Positions 42,004 to 52,035 are shown, numbered from the stretch's first letter. The stretch is DNA of 64,000 bases from Planctomycetota bacterium (GCA_016716265.1 JADJWQ010000006.1:1887501-1951500); one strand, 5' to 3'. Notes: a model not told the origin generated them from the sequence alone. Numbers and translations: made by a program.

Positions 42004-45000
42004 TCAGCTCTCGTCGAACGCCTTCCGGTAGACGGGGTTGTCGCGGTACTCCTCGCCGCGACCGAAGTTCTGCACCCAGTAGCGGCCGTCGTTGCCGACC
42101 GCGAACTCGGTGTGGCCGGGCGACAGCAGATTGCGGTGGTGCCCGGACGAGTGCGTCCAGCCTTCGTGCGCCGACTGCGCGGACGGGTGGTTCGCGATGT
42201 TCTCGCTCGCGCCCCACTCGTAGCCGGCGAGCTTCATGCGATCGAACGGCGTGCGGCGACCCGGCGTCGGCGAGAAGTGCGAGAAGTAGCCGAGCTGGCT
42301 CATCTCCTTCGCGTGGCCGCGGGTCGCCTCGACCAGCTTCGCGTTCACCGCGAGCGGGGCGTGCCCGAACATCTCGCGGTAGGCGTTGGTGATGTCGACC
42401 TGCGCCTGCTCGGCGCGCGTCATCTGCTCGGCCATCGCGGCGTTCAGCGCGCGCACCGCCCGCGCGTGGCGCTGCGCCCGGACCTCGCGCTCGTCCCAGC
42501 AGAACGTCTTCAGCTCGAGCGGCTCGTCGCCCGTCGGCAGCACGCGCGCCCACAGCACCGCCTGCTCGACCTCGGGCAGCGACTCGCCGAAGCCGCGCAG
42601 CATGCCGAGCAGCCAGTCGAGCCGACCGAGCTCGTCGCGCAGTGCGCGCGGCACCCGCTTGCTCGGTGACTCACCGTCCCACAGCTCGCGGACCCGCGCG
42701 ACCAGCTCGTCGACCTCGCCCTGGACCTTCCAGTATTCGGCCTCCTTGTCGCCCGAGACCGCCGGCGCGCGGTACGGGTAGAAGTAGCGGACCTCGTCGA
42801 AGATCAGGTCTTTCGCCTGGCGGCGCGCCTCGTCGAGCTGCGTGCGCAGCTCCGCGACACGATCGACGTGGCGGTGGAAGGCGTCCTTCGCGATCTGATC
42901 GGCCAGCTCGCCCGCGCGGTGGCGCATCGCGACGATCAGCGCGTCGAGCTCGCTCGGCCCCTTGGCCAGCAGCTCGTCGATCCGCGGCGCGCGCCGCTCC
43001 TCGGGCAGCCGCAGCAGGTTGGTCAGCTCCCGCTCGAGCTCCTTCGCGCGCTTGTCGACGCGGATCTCGCGCTCGGCGACGAACCCGCCGGAGACCAGCC
43101 GATAGCCGAGCTCGTCCGGTGGCTCGCCGCGACCGCGCGCGACGATGCCGTCGATCGCCGGCTTGAGGTTCTGGTCGCTGCGCAGCGCGCGCGCGAGCAG
43201 CCGCTCCGCGGCAGCGCGCTCGCCACCGCGATAGCAGAGGATCGCGGCACCGGTGAGGGCCGCGGCCGGCGCATCGCGCCGCTCGAGCGCTTCGACGAGT
43301 GCGCTCGGGGCGAGGCGCAGGACCTGCAGCCGTTGGCCATCCGGACCGACCGGACGCCCGTCGTTCGCGCCCGCGACGACCAGCGCGGCGCCGTCCTGCG
43401 TCGACAGCTCGAGGCCGGTCTGCTCGGCGAGCCAGCCGACGAAGCCGGCGAGCTGATCGAGGTCCTGGCGGCGGCCGTCGAGGTCGGCGGCGTAGGCGGG
43501 ATCGATGTCGCGCAGGCTGTCGGCGATGCCGCGCAGGAGCCGCGCCGCACCGACGAAGTCGCCGTCCGACTCGAGGCCGCGCGCGGTCTCCAGCGCCTCG
43601 GCGAGCTCCTTGTACGAGACCCGCACCGTGGCGGTCGGCTGCGGCGACGCGACCGGAGCCGTGCCCGCCGGCGCGGTCGCGAGGCGCTCGCGGTAGTCCT
43701 CGAGCGCGCGGAGCTCGCCCGGGATCCGCGCGAACGGCCCGTCGCTCGGGAACCGCGGTGCCTCGGCGCGCAGCATCGCGAGCGCGCCGTCGACGCCGGT
43801 GAGCGTCCGCTCCGCGGCCCGCTCCTGGGCACCCGCGATCAGCGCATCGAGCTCGGTGCGCATCTTCGACTCGACCGCGATGCGCGCGTCGCGCAGCGGG
43901 GCCGCCGAGCGCGCGTCGGTGGCGGCCATCGCGATGCTGAGGTGCTCGAGCGCCTCGACGTAGCGACCGGCGTCGGCCGCCTCGCGGATACGGGCGAGCT
44001 GATCGCGCACGAACTCGTCGGTCGGCTCGCCACCGGTGTCCTCGGACACCCGGCCGCCGGCACCGTGGCCGGAGTCGTCGCCGGAGTCGTGGCTGGCATC
44101 GGCGACCGGACCGGCGGGACCGGACCGGGCGTCCGCGGCAGCGCCCGGGGCACCCGGATTCGCCGGCCCCCCGACCGGGCCGGCCAGCCGTCGCGCCTCC
44201 GCGCGCAGCGCGTCGAGCTCGCGCAGCACGACGCGCGCGGCGATCGCGCGCGGCTCGTCGCGGTCCCCGCGCATGCGGCTCTGCAGCATCTCGAACTGCT
44301 GCGGGTAGTTCAGCTCGAGCGCCTCGGTCAGCGCGCGCTCCCGCGCCGAATCGATCGCCGCGGCCACCGCCTCGCAGTGCGCAGCCGCCGCGTCGAGTCG
44401 CGCGACGCGCTCCGGCTGACCGGCGGCCCAATCGCTGCGGAACCGCTCCAGCAGGGTCCGCGCATCGTCGATGCGCCCCTCGCGCTGCGCGCGCTCGAGG
44501 TCCCCCCAGCCGCGCGGCAACACGCTCGCGTCGGAGCCGAAGTGCAAGGCACCGCCGACCGCCGCCAGCATCGCGATCAGCACGACGCCGATCCACAGCT
44601 TCGCGCGACCGCGCGACTCGGGCTGGTCGAGGCGCCGCCGCCGTACCGGCGGGCGCACGGCTGGCCCGCTCGATTCGCGCACCACGTCGGCCGCGGTGCG
44701 CGGCAGCTCGATGCGCTGCCCGACCACCAGCACCGCACTGCCGACCTCGATGCGATCGCCGACCGCGAGCCGGACCTGTACGACGTCCTCGCCGTTGACG
44801 CGCGTACCGACCTCGGTGCCCAGGTCGACGAGCCGGAACCCACCGTCCGGCAGGGGCTCGATGCGCGCGTGTTGGCCGGCGACGCCGACCTCGGTCAGCC
44901 GCACATCGGCGTCCGCGGCCGCACCGACGATGATCGGCACATCGTCCAACGTCCGGAAGAACGTCTCGCCGGCATCGAGGATCTGCAGCGTAAGCGTCAC
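42004..45000 (-). CDS. FHA-transmembrane-CAP (SCP/PR1) fusion protein
   Basis: A 998-residue protein. Residues 1-97 are an FHA domain by strand pattern (VPIIVGAAADADVRL, GFRLVDLGTEVGTRVNG), though the phosphothreonine-binding Arg and Ser are replaced (VGAA, VAGQH). One span follows at about 134-153. Long charged helices (about 160-860) with Asp/Gly/Ala-rich linkers come next. The C-terminal 130 residues are a CAP domain with the acidic and His residues of its cavity: ATRGHAKEMSQLGYFSH, GASENIANHP and HSSGHHRNLLSPGHTEFAVG. The layout puts FHA inside and CAP outside. The GTG at 45000 follows AGGGAG by 10 bases. CAP proteins bind or cut peptides and lipids; the target here is unknown. Confidence 0.88.
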   Translation of the reverse strand: MTLTLQILDAGETFFRTLDDVPIIVGAAADADVRLTEVGVAGQHARIEPLPDGGFRLVDLGTEVGTRVNGEDVVQVRLAVGDRIEVGSAVLVVGQRIELPRTAADVVRESSGPAVRPPVRRRRLDQPESRGRAKLWIGVVLIAMLAAVGGALHFGSDASVLPRGWGDLERAQREGRIDDARTLLERFRSDWAAGQPERVARLDAAAAHCEAVAAAIDSARERALTEALELNYPQQFEMLQSRMRGDRDEPRAIAARVVLRELDALRAEARRLAGPVGGPANPGAPGAAADARSGPAGPVADASHDSGDDSGHGAGGRVSEDTGGEPTDEFVRDQLARIREAADAGRYVEALEHLSIAMAATDARSAAPLRDARIAVESKMRTELDALIAGAQERAAERTLTGVDGALAMLRAEAPRFPSDGPFARIPGELRALEDYRERLATAPAGTAPVASPQPTATVRVSYKELAEALETARGLESDGDFVGAARLLRGIADSLRDIDPAYAADLDGRRQDLDQLAGFVGWLAEQTGLELSTQDGAALVVAGANDGRPVGPDGQRLQVLRLAPSALVEALERRDAPAAALTGAAILCYRGGERAAAERLLARALRSDQNLKPAIDGIVARGRGEPPDELGYRLVSGGFVAEREIRVDKRAKELERELTNLLRLPEERRAPRIDELLAKGPSELDALIVAMRHRAGELADQIAKDAFHRHVDRVAELRTQLDEARRQAKDLIFDEVRYFYPYRAPAVSGDKEAEYWKVQGEVDELVARVRELWDGESPSKRVPRALRDELGRLDWLLGMLRGFGESLPEVEQAVLWARVLPTGDEPLELKTFCWDEREVRAQRHARAVRALNAAMAEQMTRAEQAQVDITNAYREMFGHAPLAVNAKLVEATRGHAKEMSQLGYFSHFSPTPGRRTPFDRMKLAGYEWGASENIANHPSAQSAHEGWTHSSGHHRNLLSPGHTEFAVGNDGRYWVQNFGRGEEYRDNPVYRKAFDES

Positions 45001-45262
45001 GCGCGCGCGACTCCCTGTGAATGACTCTTCGGCTCCGTGCGGCCCGGACTCGGCGAGCCCCACGACGTCGAACGACCTGCGAGGGGCCCCAGGCTGATGG
45101 GGCCCGGATCGGATGGGCACGGCGGCTCCGTTGGCACGAGGGTCGGCGGGCAGGCCGGTTTCGAGACAGACGAGCGTACTCCGCCCAGGGGCGGGTGCAA
45201 CCAGCGGCCCGGAGCCATCTCGCGAGCGTTCCCGAGCCGCCCGAGCGACCGGCCGGAGCCCG

Positions 45263-46207
45263 TCAACCGGACGCTTCCCGGTCGCCCGCGCGCATCGCCG
45301 CCACGAGCTCCGGAGACAGGTCCTCGACGCCGATGTCGGGACCGTCGGCGAGCGCCACGAGGCGCTGGATCTCGTTCTGGAGCTGGCGGATGTTGCCGGG
45401 CCACGGACACGCCGCGAGCGCGCGCTCGGTCGCGGCCGTCAACCGCAGGTCGCGGCCGGTCTGCGCCGCGGCGCTCGCCAGCAGCCGGCGCGCGAGCAGC
45501 ACGACGTCGTCGCCGCGGGTGCGCAGCGGCGGCAGCTCGAGCTGCAGCACGTTGAGCCGGTAGAACAGGTCCTGCCGGAACGAGCCGTCGCGCACCTTGG
45601 CCTCGAGGTCGCGGTTCGTCGCTGCGATCACGCGGACGTCGACCTTGCGGACCCGCTCGCTACCGACCGGCCGGATCTCGCCGTTCTGCAGCGCGCGCAG
45701 CAGCTTCGCCTGCATCGCGAGCGGCATGTCGCCGATCTCGTCGAGGAACAGCGTCCCCTGGTCCGCTGCGACGAAGTGGCCGTCGTGGTCGCGGATCGCG
45801 CCGGTGAACGCACCCTTCACGTGCCCGAACAGCACCGACTCGAGCAGCGTCTCCGGGATGGCCGCACAGTTCTCCGCGACGAACGGGCGCTCACGGCGCG
45901 GCCCGATCCGGTGCAGGATGCGCGCGACGACGTCCTTGCCGGTCCCGCTCTCACCGCGGATCAGCACCGGCATCGGCGCCCGCGCGAACTTCTCGATCGT
46001 GCCGCGCAGCGCGAGCATCGGTGGGCAGCGACCGATCATGCCGTGCCAGACCGCGTCGTCGTCGCCGTCGGCAGCGTTGGTCGACTCCGCGACGAGCCGG
46101 GCGAAGCGCTCCCGCAGCGCTGCGAGCGCTTCGGGACCGAGTGCCCGGACGCGCTCGACGAGCGCGGCGAGCTCGGCCGCCAGCTCCTTCGGCAGGGGCG
46201 TGCTCAC
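45263..46207 (-). CDS. Sigma54-interacting AAA+ ATPase lacking a DNA-binding domain
   Basis: A 314-residue NtrC-family central domain with all key parts: Walker A GESGTGKD (85-92), the sigma54-contacting GAFTGA loop (132-137), Walker B GTLFLDEIGDM and sensor/arginine-finger region FRQDLFYRLNVL. Only about 60 helical residues precede it, with no receiver or sensor domain, and the protein ends about 25 residues after the AAA+ lid (VEDLSPELVAAMRAGD) with no helix-turn-helix. Such proteins activate sigma54 promoters from solution, as known for some flagellar or stress regulators. Its GTG start overlaps the stop of the UvrD/PcrA gene (GTGA), so it is translated with a helicase. The target promoter is unknown. 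Confidence 0.9.
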   Translation of the reverse strand: MSTPLPKELAAELAALVERVRALGPEALAALRERFARLVAESTNAADGDDDAVWHGMIGRCPPMLALRGTIEKFARAPMPVLIRGESGTGKDVVARILHRIGPRRERPFVAENCAAIPETLLESVLFGHVKGAFTGAIRDHDGHFVAADQGTLFLDEIGDMPLAMQAKLLRALQNGEIRPVGSERVRKVDVRVIAATNRDLEAKVRDGSFRQDLFYRLNVLQLELPPLRTRGDDVVLLARRLLASAAAQTGRDLRLTAATERALAACPWPGNIRQLQNEIQRLVALADGPDIGVEDLSPELVAAMRAGDREASG

Positions 46208-48426
46208 GATACCTCCCAGCCCGGCACGAGCCGGAGCCCCGCGTATTCGAGCAGCAGCGTCCGCTCGCCGGAGCGGTCGAACCGCACGGTCGCCTTCGCA
46301 TTGCGACCGTTGCCGGCCAACCGCAGCAGCGTGCCGAGGCCGTAGACCTGGTGCGCGACGCGCGCGCCGGGCCCGAGCGCGATCGGCTCCTGGGAGCCAC
46401 CGAACTCGCAGTCGGGATGCGCGAAGCCGTCGTCGTCGTCGTCCGCGAAGCCGAGCACGTCGTCGTCGCGATGGCCGAAGGGCCCGCGGCCGCCATGTCC
46501 GTGGCCGTGGTGGCCCGGCGCCTCGGCGAGGCAATCGGGTGGGAGCTCGGCGAGGAACGACGAACGGTCCTGCGGCTGCAGTCGTCCGGCGACCATGCGG
46601 AGGTCCGCGAAGCCGAGCCACAGCGACTTCCTGGCGCGCGTCAGCGCGACGTACATCAGGCGCCGCTCCTCCTCGAGGCCGCCGGGTTCCTCGAGCGCGC
46701 GCGAGCTCGGGAACAGACCCTCCTCGAGGCCGGCGACCAGCACGTGATCGAACTCGAGCCCCTTCGCGGCGTGCACCGTCATCAGCGAGATGCGCTCGCC
46801 CTCGTCGTCGCCCTCCGCGCGGTCCGCGCTGGTCAGCAGCGCGACGTGCTCGAGGTAGCCGCGCAGCCCGCTGCCGACCTCGGCATCGAAGAACGCGGCG
46901 TCGTTGAACAGCTCCGCCACGTTCTCGCGGCGCGCCTCGTCCTCCGGGTCGCCGGTCTCCCCGATGTGGCTCAGGTAGCCGACGTGGTCGCAGATCGCCT
47001 TCATCGGTGCGCACGCGCCGCGCTCCGCGAGCGGCCGCGCCGCGTCGAACGCCGCGGCGAGCGCCTCGAGCCCCTTGCGGGCGCGGCTCGCGACGGTCGC
47101 GCGCACCTCGGGCTCGAGCACCGCCTCGTAGAGCGACATGCCCCGGCCGCCGGCCTCGGCGCGCAGCCCGTCGAGCGTCGCCCGGCCAATGCCGCGCGGC
47201 GGTACGTTGACGATCCGCTCCATGCTGACGTCGTCGAGCGGGTTGACCAGCACGCGCACGTAGGCGAGCAGGTCCTTGATCTCGCGCCGTTCGAAGAACG
47301 ACACGCCACCGACGACGCGGTACGGCGTCGCGTGCTCGCGCAACGCCTCCTCGAGCCCGCGGGACAGGTAGTGGCTCCGGTAGAACACCGCGATCTCGTC
47401 GAGCGACGCCCCCGCCTCGCGCAGCGCGGCGATGACGCGCGCGACCTCGCGCGCCTCCTGCGCCGCACCGGCCGCGCGGTGCACGACGATCGGCACCCCC
47501 TCGTCGTTGTCGGTCACGAGCCGCTTGTCGAGGCGCTGCTCGTTGTTCTCGATGACGCCCTCCGCGGCGCGCAGGATCGTCTTCGTCGAGCGGTAGTTCT
47601 GCTCGAGGCGCACGACGTGCGTGCCGGGGAAGTCGTCCTGGAAGTCGAGGATGTTGCGGACCTCGGCGCCGCGGAACCGGTAGATCGACTGATCCGGATC
47701 ACCGACGACACAGAGGTTCGGGTCATCGTCGCCGGCCATCCGCTGCAGCAGCTCGTACTGCACGCGGTTGGTGTCCTGGAACTCGTCGACGAGCAGCCAG
47801 GGGAAGCGCTGCTGGTAGCTCTCGGCGACCTCCGGCCACTCCTTCAGCAGCAGCAGGAAGTTGCCGATCAGGTCGTCGAAGTCCATCGCGCCGAGCTTCT
47901 TCAGCATCTGCTGGTAGGGCGCGAACAGCCGCTCGACGATCCGGTCGACCGGCCCGAGTCCGACGACGAAGTCGTCCGCAGTCGAGCCGACGTTCTTGAG
48001 CTGCGAGACGCGCCGCCCGACCGCCGCCGGCTTCACGTTCAGCTTGTCGAGCCCGTGCTCCTGCATCAGCAGCTTCAGGCACGCATCGCGATCCTGCGTG
48101 TCGTAGATCGAGAAGTCGCTCGGGAAGCCGATCCGCTCGCCGTCGCGGCGCAGGAACCGCGCGCAGGCCGAGTGGAACGTCGACACCAGCACGCGCTCCC
48201 CGCCGAGTTCCTCGACGCGCCGCGCCATCTCGCCGGCGGCCTTGTTCGTGAACGTCACCGCGAGGATGCGGCTCGCCGGCACGCCGCGGCGCAGGAGCCA
48301 GGCGACGCGGCGCGTGATCACCCGCGTCTTCCCGGAGCCCGCCCCGGCGAGGACCATCAGCGGCCCGTCCCCGTACTGCACGGCTTCGCGCTGCGCCGGG
48401 TTCAGGTCGTCGAGGATCGGATCCAT
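46204..48426 (-). CDS. UvrD/PcrA-family ATP-dependent DNA helicase
   Basis: A 740-residue superfamily 1A helicase that unwinds DNA 3' to 5' in repair and replication restart. The motifs are in order: Q-motif LNPAQREAV, Walker A AGAGSGKT (26-33), FTNKAAGEM, DEFQDTNRVQ, GDPDQSIYRFRGAE, QNYRST, VHAAKGLEFDHV and VALTRARKSLWL. The C-terminal 100 residues contain a His/Gly/Asp-rich linker followed by ARVAHQVYGLGTLLRLAGNG, the UvrD/PcrA C-terminal Tudor-like domain that contacts RNA polymerase. The ATG at 48426 is a normal family start. It is the first gene of a two-gene unit with the sigma54-type ATPase. Confidence 0.96.
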   Translation of the reverse strand: MDPILDDLNPAQREAVQYGDGPLMVLAGAGSGKTRVITRRVAWLLRRGVPASRILAVTFTNKAAGEMARRVEELGGERVLVSTFHSACARFLRRDGERIGFPSDFSIYDTQDRDACLKLLMQEHGLDKLNVKPAAVGRRVSQLKNVGSTADDFVVGLGPVDRIVERLFAPYQQMLKKLGAMDFDDLIGNFLLLLKEWPEVAESYQQRFPWLLVDEFQDTNRVQYELLQRMAGDDDPNLCVVGDPDQSIYRFRGAEVRNILDFQDDFPGTHVVRLEQNYRSTKTILRAAEGVIENNEQRLDKRLVTDNDEGVPIVVHRAAGAAQEAREVARVIAALREAGASLDEIAVFYRSHYLSRGLEEALREHATPYRVVGGVSFFERREIKDLLAYVRVLVNPLDDVSMERIVNVPPRGIGRATLDGLRAEAGGRGMSLYEAVLEPEVRATVASRARKGLEALAAAFDAARPLAERGACAPMKAICDHVGYLSHIGETGDPEDEARRENVAELFNDAAFFDAEVGSGLRGYLEHVALLTSADRAEGDDEGERISLMTVHAAKGLEFDHVLVAGLEEGLFPSSRALEEPGGLEEERRLMYVALTRARKSLWLGFADLRMVAGRLQPQDRSSFLAELPPDCLAEAPGHHGHGHGGRGPFGHRDDDVLGFADDDDDGFAHPDCEFGGSQEPIALGPGARVAHQVYGLGTLLRLAGNGRNAKATVRFDRSGERTLLLEYAGLRLVPGWEVS

Positions 48427-48484
48427 CCGGAGAGTTGAGCAGACGCGCGCGGCCGGCGGAAGCGCTCGGCGCCGCGCGGCCCGC

Positions 48485-51400
48485 TCAGCGCGGCACCTCC
48501 CACATCCGCACCGTGCAGTCCTCGCTGCCGGAGAAGATCCGCAGTCCGTCCGTGGACACGGCGACGCCCTGCACCTCGCGCACATGACCGCGCAGCGTCG
48601 CAAGCTCCTCGCCGGTCGCCGGGTCCCACAGCTTGACGAGCCGGTCGACCGCGCCCGACACGATGCGCGAGCCGTCGGGGAGCCAGGCGAGCCCCGAGAC
48701 GAACTCGGAGTGCCCCACGAGCGTCGCCAGCGTGTCGAGCGTGCGTGCGTCGAGGGTCAGGATGACGCGCGAACCGGTGCCGACGGCAATGCGGCTCCCG
48801 TCCGGGGCGACGGCGAGGCTCGAGACCCAGCCCGACCCGAGGTCACGCGTGAGCCGCGGCACGCCCGTCGCGACATCCCAGACGCGCACGGTCCCGTCCT
48901 GTCCGCACGAGGCCAGCCGATCCCCTCCCGGCAGGAACGCGACCTCGACGACCTCGCCGACGTGCCCGGCGAGCACGCGCACCGTGTCCCCGCTGGGGGC
49001 GTCCCAGATCCGCGCCGTGCCATCGCGTGAGCCGGAGGCGAGCCGCCGGCCGGTCGCGTCGAAGGCGAGCGAGACGGTGCGGCCGGTGTGCCCGACCAGA
49101 TCGCGCAGCGCGCTCCCCGTCGCCACGTTCCACAGCCGCAGCCCATCGTCGGTCGACGCCGTCGCCACGACGGCGCCGTCCGGCGACACCGCCACGGCCT
49201 GGATCCCGGGACCGTGAACGAGCGGTCCGGCCACCGCCACCCCGCGGTCGGTGTCCCACACGAACACCGGCCCGCCGATCCCGCCGGTCACGACGCGAGC
49301 GCCGGGACCGGTCGCGAGTGCGTAGACGCCGGACGAGTGCGCCCGACACAGCGCCACGCCCGCCGCCGACGGCGTCCAGAAGCGCACCGAGCCATCCTCG
49401 GACAGCGACACGAGCCGCAGCGAGCCGGGCACGAAGGCCGCGTCGTAGACGCCTTCGCCGTGCCCGAGCAGGACGTCGACACCCGTGCCTCGCACCGCGT
49501 CGAACAGGCGCACGGTCCGGTCCCAGGCCGTCGTCGCCAGGAGCCCGCTATCGGCGGAGAACGCGACGCTGCGGACGTCGGCGTCGTGGGAGAGCAGCGC
49601 GATCAGCGCCAGCGAGCGCGCGTCCCACAGGGTCGCGGCGCCGTCGCGGCAGGCCAACGCGATCCGCGTGCCGTCCGGCGACCATGCGACGTCGCGGACG
49701 ACATCGTCGTGGGTGTCGATCGCGCCGCGCCGCGTCACGGCTGCCGCGTCCCAGACCACCGCCAGGCCGTCCCGGCACGCGGTCACGAACTCGTGCGACG
49801 ACGGTGCGAACGCCACCGCCATGATCTCTCCCGGCGGCCAGCGCCGCTCGGGGACGATCGGAGTCGACGGCCGCGCCGCGTGCGTGACGCCGCGCCGCGA
49901 CCCGGTCGACCGGTCCCAGACCGCGAGCGCCTGGTCCCAACCGACAGAAACGAGCGTCTCGCCGTCGGGCGAGACGTAGACCCTGGCGACGCGCGCGCCG
50001 TGGTCGAGGACGAGCCGCGGCACCAGCGTCTCCGGATCCCAGAGCCGCAGCGTACCGTCGTGCGAGGCCGTCACGAGCTCGCCGTCGCCGGGGACGACCA
50101 CCGCGTCGGAGACGGTGGCCTCGTGACCGTGGATCGGCACGACCTCGTCGTCACGCCAACGCCAGCGGAAGAGCCCGCCGGAGTCGGGAGCGATGTAGAG
50201 ATCGTCCCCGTCGTTCGCCCACGCGAGCGCGGCGACGCCCTGGCCGAAGCCGTTCGCCTCCGCGCGTAGCTCGCGATCGACCGTGTCGTAGACGCCGACC
50301 GCGCCGTCGCGCCACCCGACCGCCAGTCGCCGGCCGTCGCGAGACAGCCGCATCATGCTCGGCGCGGTTCCCGCTCGCTGCACCACGGACTCGCTGGCCT
50401 CGATCCGCGCCTCGAAGTAGCGCCACTCCCAGCCGCGCAGCGCGGGCGGCGTCGCCTCGAGCCGGCGGCGCGCGCCGACGCTGTCGCGCTCCTGCAGGGC
50501 GGCTTCGGCGGCGAAGACGTTGGCGACGTAGGCCTGCCGCTCGGCGGCGGCGCGGAGCCGGTCGGCCTCCTGCCGCTCGCGATCCGCCACCACGGCAGCG
50601 TGCGTGCTCACGGCCGCCGCGACCACGGCGAGCACGAAGACGGTCACCGCCGCTGCGACCGCGGCCCGGTGCCGTCGGCAGAACTTCGCGAGGCGATAGC
50701 GCGCGCTCGGCGGCCCCGCGTCGACCGGCTGGTCGAGCAGGTAGCGCCGGATGTCGGCGCCCAACGCGCTCGCCGACTGGTAGCGCCGCGCCCGGTCCTT
50801 CTCGATCGCGCGCAGCGCGATCCAGTCGAGCTCGGCGCGCAGCATCCGCGTGAGCCGCTCGGGCGTCGTCCCGCGGTGCGCGGCGATATGGGTCCCGTCG
50901 TCGCCCGATTGCCGCACGCGCGACGACGGTCGCGGCAGCTCGCCCTCGCAGATCGCGTCCCGCCACGTTCCCGGGCTCGCCACACCGAACGCGTCCACGG
51001 TGTAAGGCGACTGGCCGGCAAGCAATCGGTAGAGGATCACGCCGAGGCTGTAGACGTCGGCGCGGGTGTCGACGTCCTGCTCGCCCTGCTTCGCAGGGAC
51101 CGTCTGCTCGGGCGCCATGTATTCGGGTGTGCCGACGACCTGCCGCTCGCCGGTCAGCGTGTGCTCGGCCAGGCGGCCGCCGGCCGCCTTCGCGATACCG
51201 AAGTCGATGACCTTCGGCACGGGCTCGCCGTCGACGAGCTTGACGAGGACGTTCGAGGGCTTGAGGTCACGGTGGATGACGCCTTTCTGGTGCGCATGCT
51301 CGACGGCGAGACAGACCCGCTCGAACAGACCGAGCCGGTCGCGGACGCCGAGCCGCTCCCGGTCGCAGAACTCCGTGATCGGAGCGCCGTCGACGTATTC

Positions 51401-51922
51401 CATGACGAAGAACGGCCGACCGCGCGGCGTCGTGCCCGCGTCGAGCACCTTTGCGATCCCGGGGTGGTCCATCAGCGCGAGCGTCTGCCGCTCGACCTCG
51501 AACCGCGCGGCGATCCGCGCCGTGTCCATGCCGAGCTTGAGCACCTTGAGCGCGACCGCGCGGCGGATCGGCTCCTGCTGCTGCGCGAGGTAGACGACGC
51601 CGAAGCCGCCCTCGCCGAGAACGCGCTCGAGCAGATAGGGGCCGATCCGGGAGCCCGTCGGCAGCGGCAGCGCCGCAGGGCCACTCGCGGCGGCGCGCGG
51701 CGGCTCGCGCAGGAACTCCCCAGCTCCCTCGTGGGCCTCCAGGAGGCCGAGCACGGCATGCCGGAGTGCGTCGTCGGCGCCGCACAGCTCGTCGAGCCGC
51801 CGCTCACGAATGCCCGCGTCGGCCTCGATCAGCTCGAAGAACACGTCCTTCGCGCGGTCGATCAGCGCGTGGCCATCGCGCTCGGGAGCGTGTTCGCCGC
51901 TGGACAAGCCTGGGACCCTCAC
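48485..51922 (-). CDS. Receptor-like Ser/Thr protein kinase with WD40 repeats
   Basis: A 1,145-residue protein. A helical N-terminal region (ELCGADDALRHAVLGLLEAHE) precedes a Hanks-type kinase (about 93-400): G-loop LGEGGFGVVY, Lys126 in VALKVLKLG, HRDLKPSNVL (217-226), IDFGIAK (239-245) and GTPEYMAPEQ. One span lies at about 420-442. The outer 600 residues are WD40 repeats (FVWDTDRG, LRLWNVATG, ARIWDAPSG, VRVWDVATG, VKLWDPATG), about 12-14 blades forming one or two propellers. This layout is typical of Planctomycetota. The GTG at 51922 was chosen because the family's N-terminal motif begins shortly after; the open frame to 52090 lacks protein character. The FHA proteins nearby could read its phosphorylation. 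Confidence 0.93.
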   Translation of the reverse strand: MRVPGLSSGEHAPERDGHALIDRAKDVFFELIEADAGIRERRLDELCGADDALRHAVLGLLEAHEGAGEFLREPPRAAASGPAALPLPTGSRIGPYLLERVLGEGGFGVVYLAQQQEPIRRAVALKVLKLGMDTARIAARFEVERQTLALMDHPGIAKVLDAGTTPRGRPFFVMEYVDGAPITEFCDRERLGVRDRLGLFERVCLAVEHAHQKGVIHRDLKPSNVLVKLVDGEPVPKVIDFGIAKAAGGRLAEHTLTGERQVVGTPEYMAPEQTVPAKQGEQDVDTRADVYSLGVILYRLLAGQSPYTVDAFGVASPGTWRDAICEGELPRPSSRVRQSGDDGTHIAAHRGTTPERLTRMLRAELDWIALRAIEKDRARRYQSASALGADIRRYLLDQPVDAGPPSARYRLAKFCRRHRAAVAAAVTVFVLAVVAAAVSTHAAVVADRERQEADRLRAAAERQAYVANVFAAEAALQERDSVGARRRLEATPPALRGWEWRYFEARIEASESVVQRAGTAPSMMRLSRDGRRLAVGWRDGAVGVYDTVDRELRAEANGFGQGVAALAWANDGDDLYIAPDSGGLFRWRWRDDEVVPIHGHEATVSDAVVVPGDGELVTASHDGTLRLWDPETLVPRLVLDHGARVARVYVSPDGETLVSVGWDQALAVWDRSTGSRRGVTHAARPSTPIVPERRWPPGEIMAVAFAPSSHEFVTACRDGLAVVWDAAAVTRRGAIDTHDDVVRDVAWSPDGTRIALACRDGAATLWDARSLALIALLSHDADVRSVAFSADSGLLATTAWDRTVRLFDAVRGTGVDVLLGHGEGVYDAAFVPGSLRLVSLSEDGSVRFWTPSAAGVALCRAHSSGVYALATGPGARVVTGGIGGPVFVWDTDRGVAVAGPLVHGPGIQAVAVSPDGAVVATASTDDGLRLWNVATGSALRDLVGHTGRTVSLAFDATGRRLASGSRDGTARIWDAPSGDTVRVLAGHVGEVVEVAFLPGGDRLASCGQDGTVRVWDVATGVPRLTRDLGSGWVSSLAVAPDGSRIAVGTGSRVILTLDARTLDTLATLVGHSEFVSGLAWLPDGSRIVSGAVDRLVKLWDPATGEELATLRGHVREVQGVAVSTDGLRIFSGSEDCTVRMWEVPR

Positions 51923-52035
51923 GGATGAGGCGGGAGGTGCGCGGTGAGGATACCAACCGCCGCGGCGACGCGGATCATGCGTCAGCCGGAGTCGCCGTCC
52001 GCCGGTTCGATCATCGAGGACACGGTTCTCCTCGA

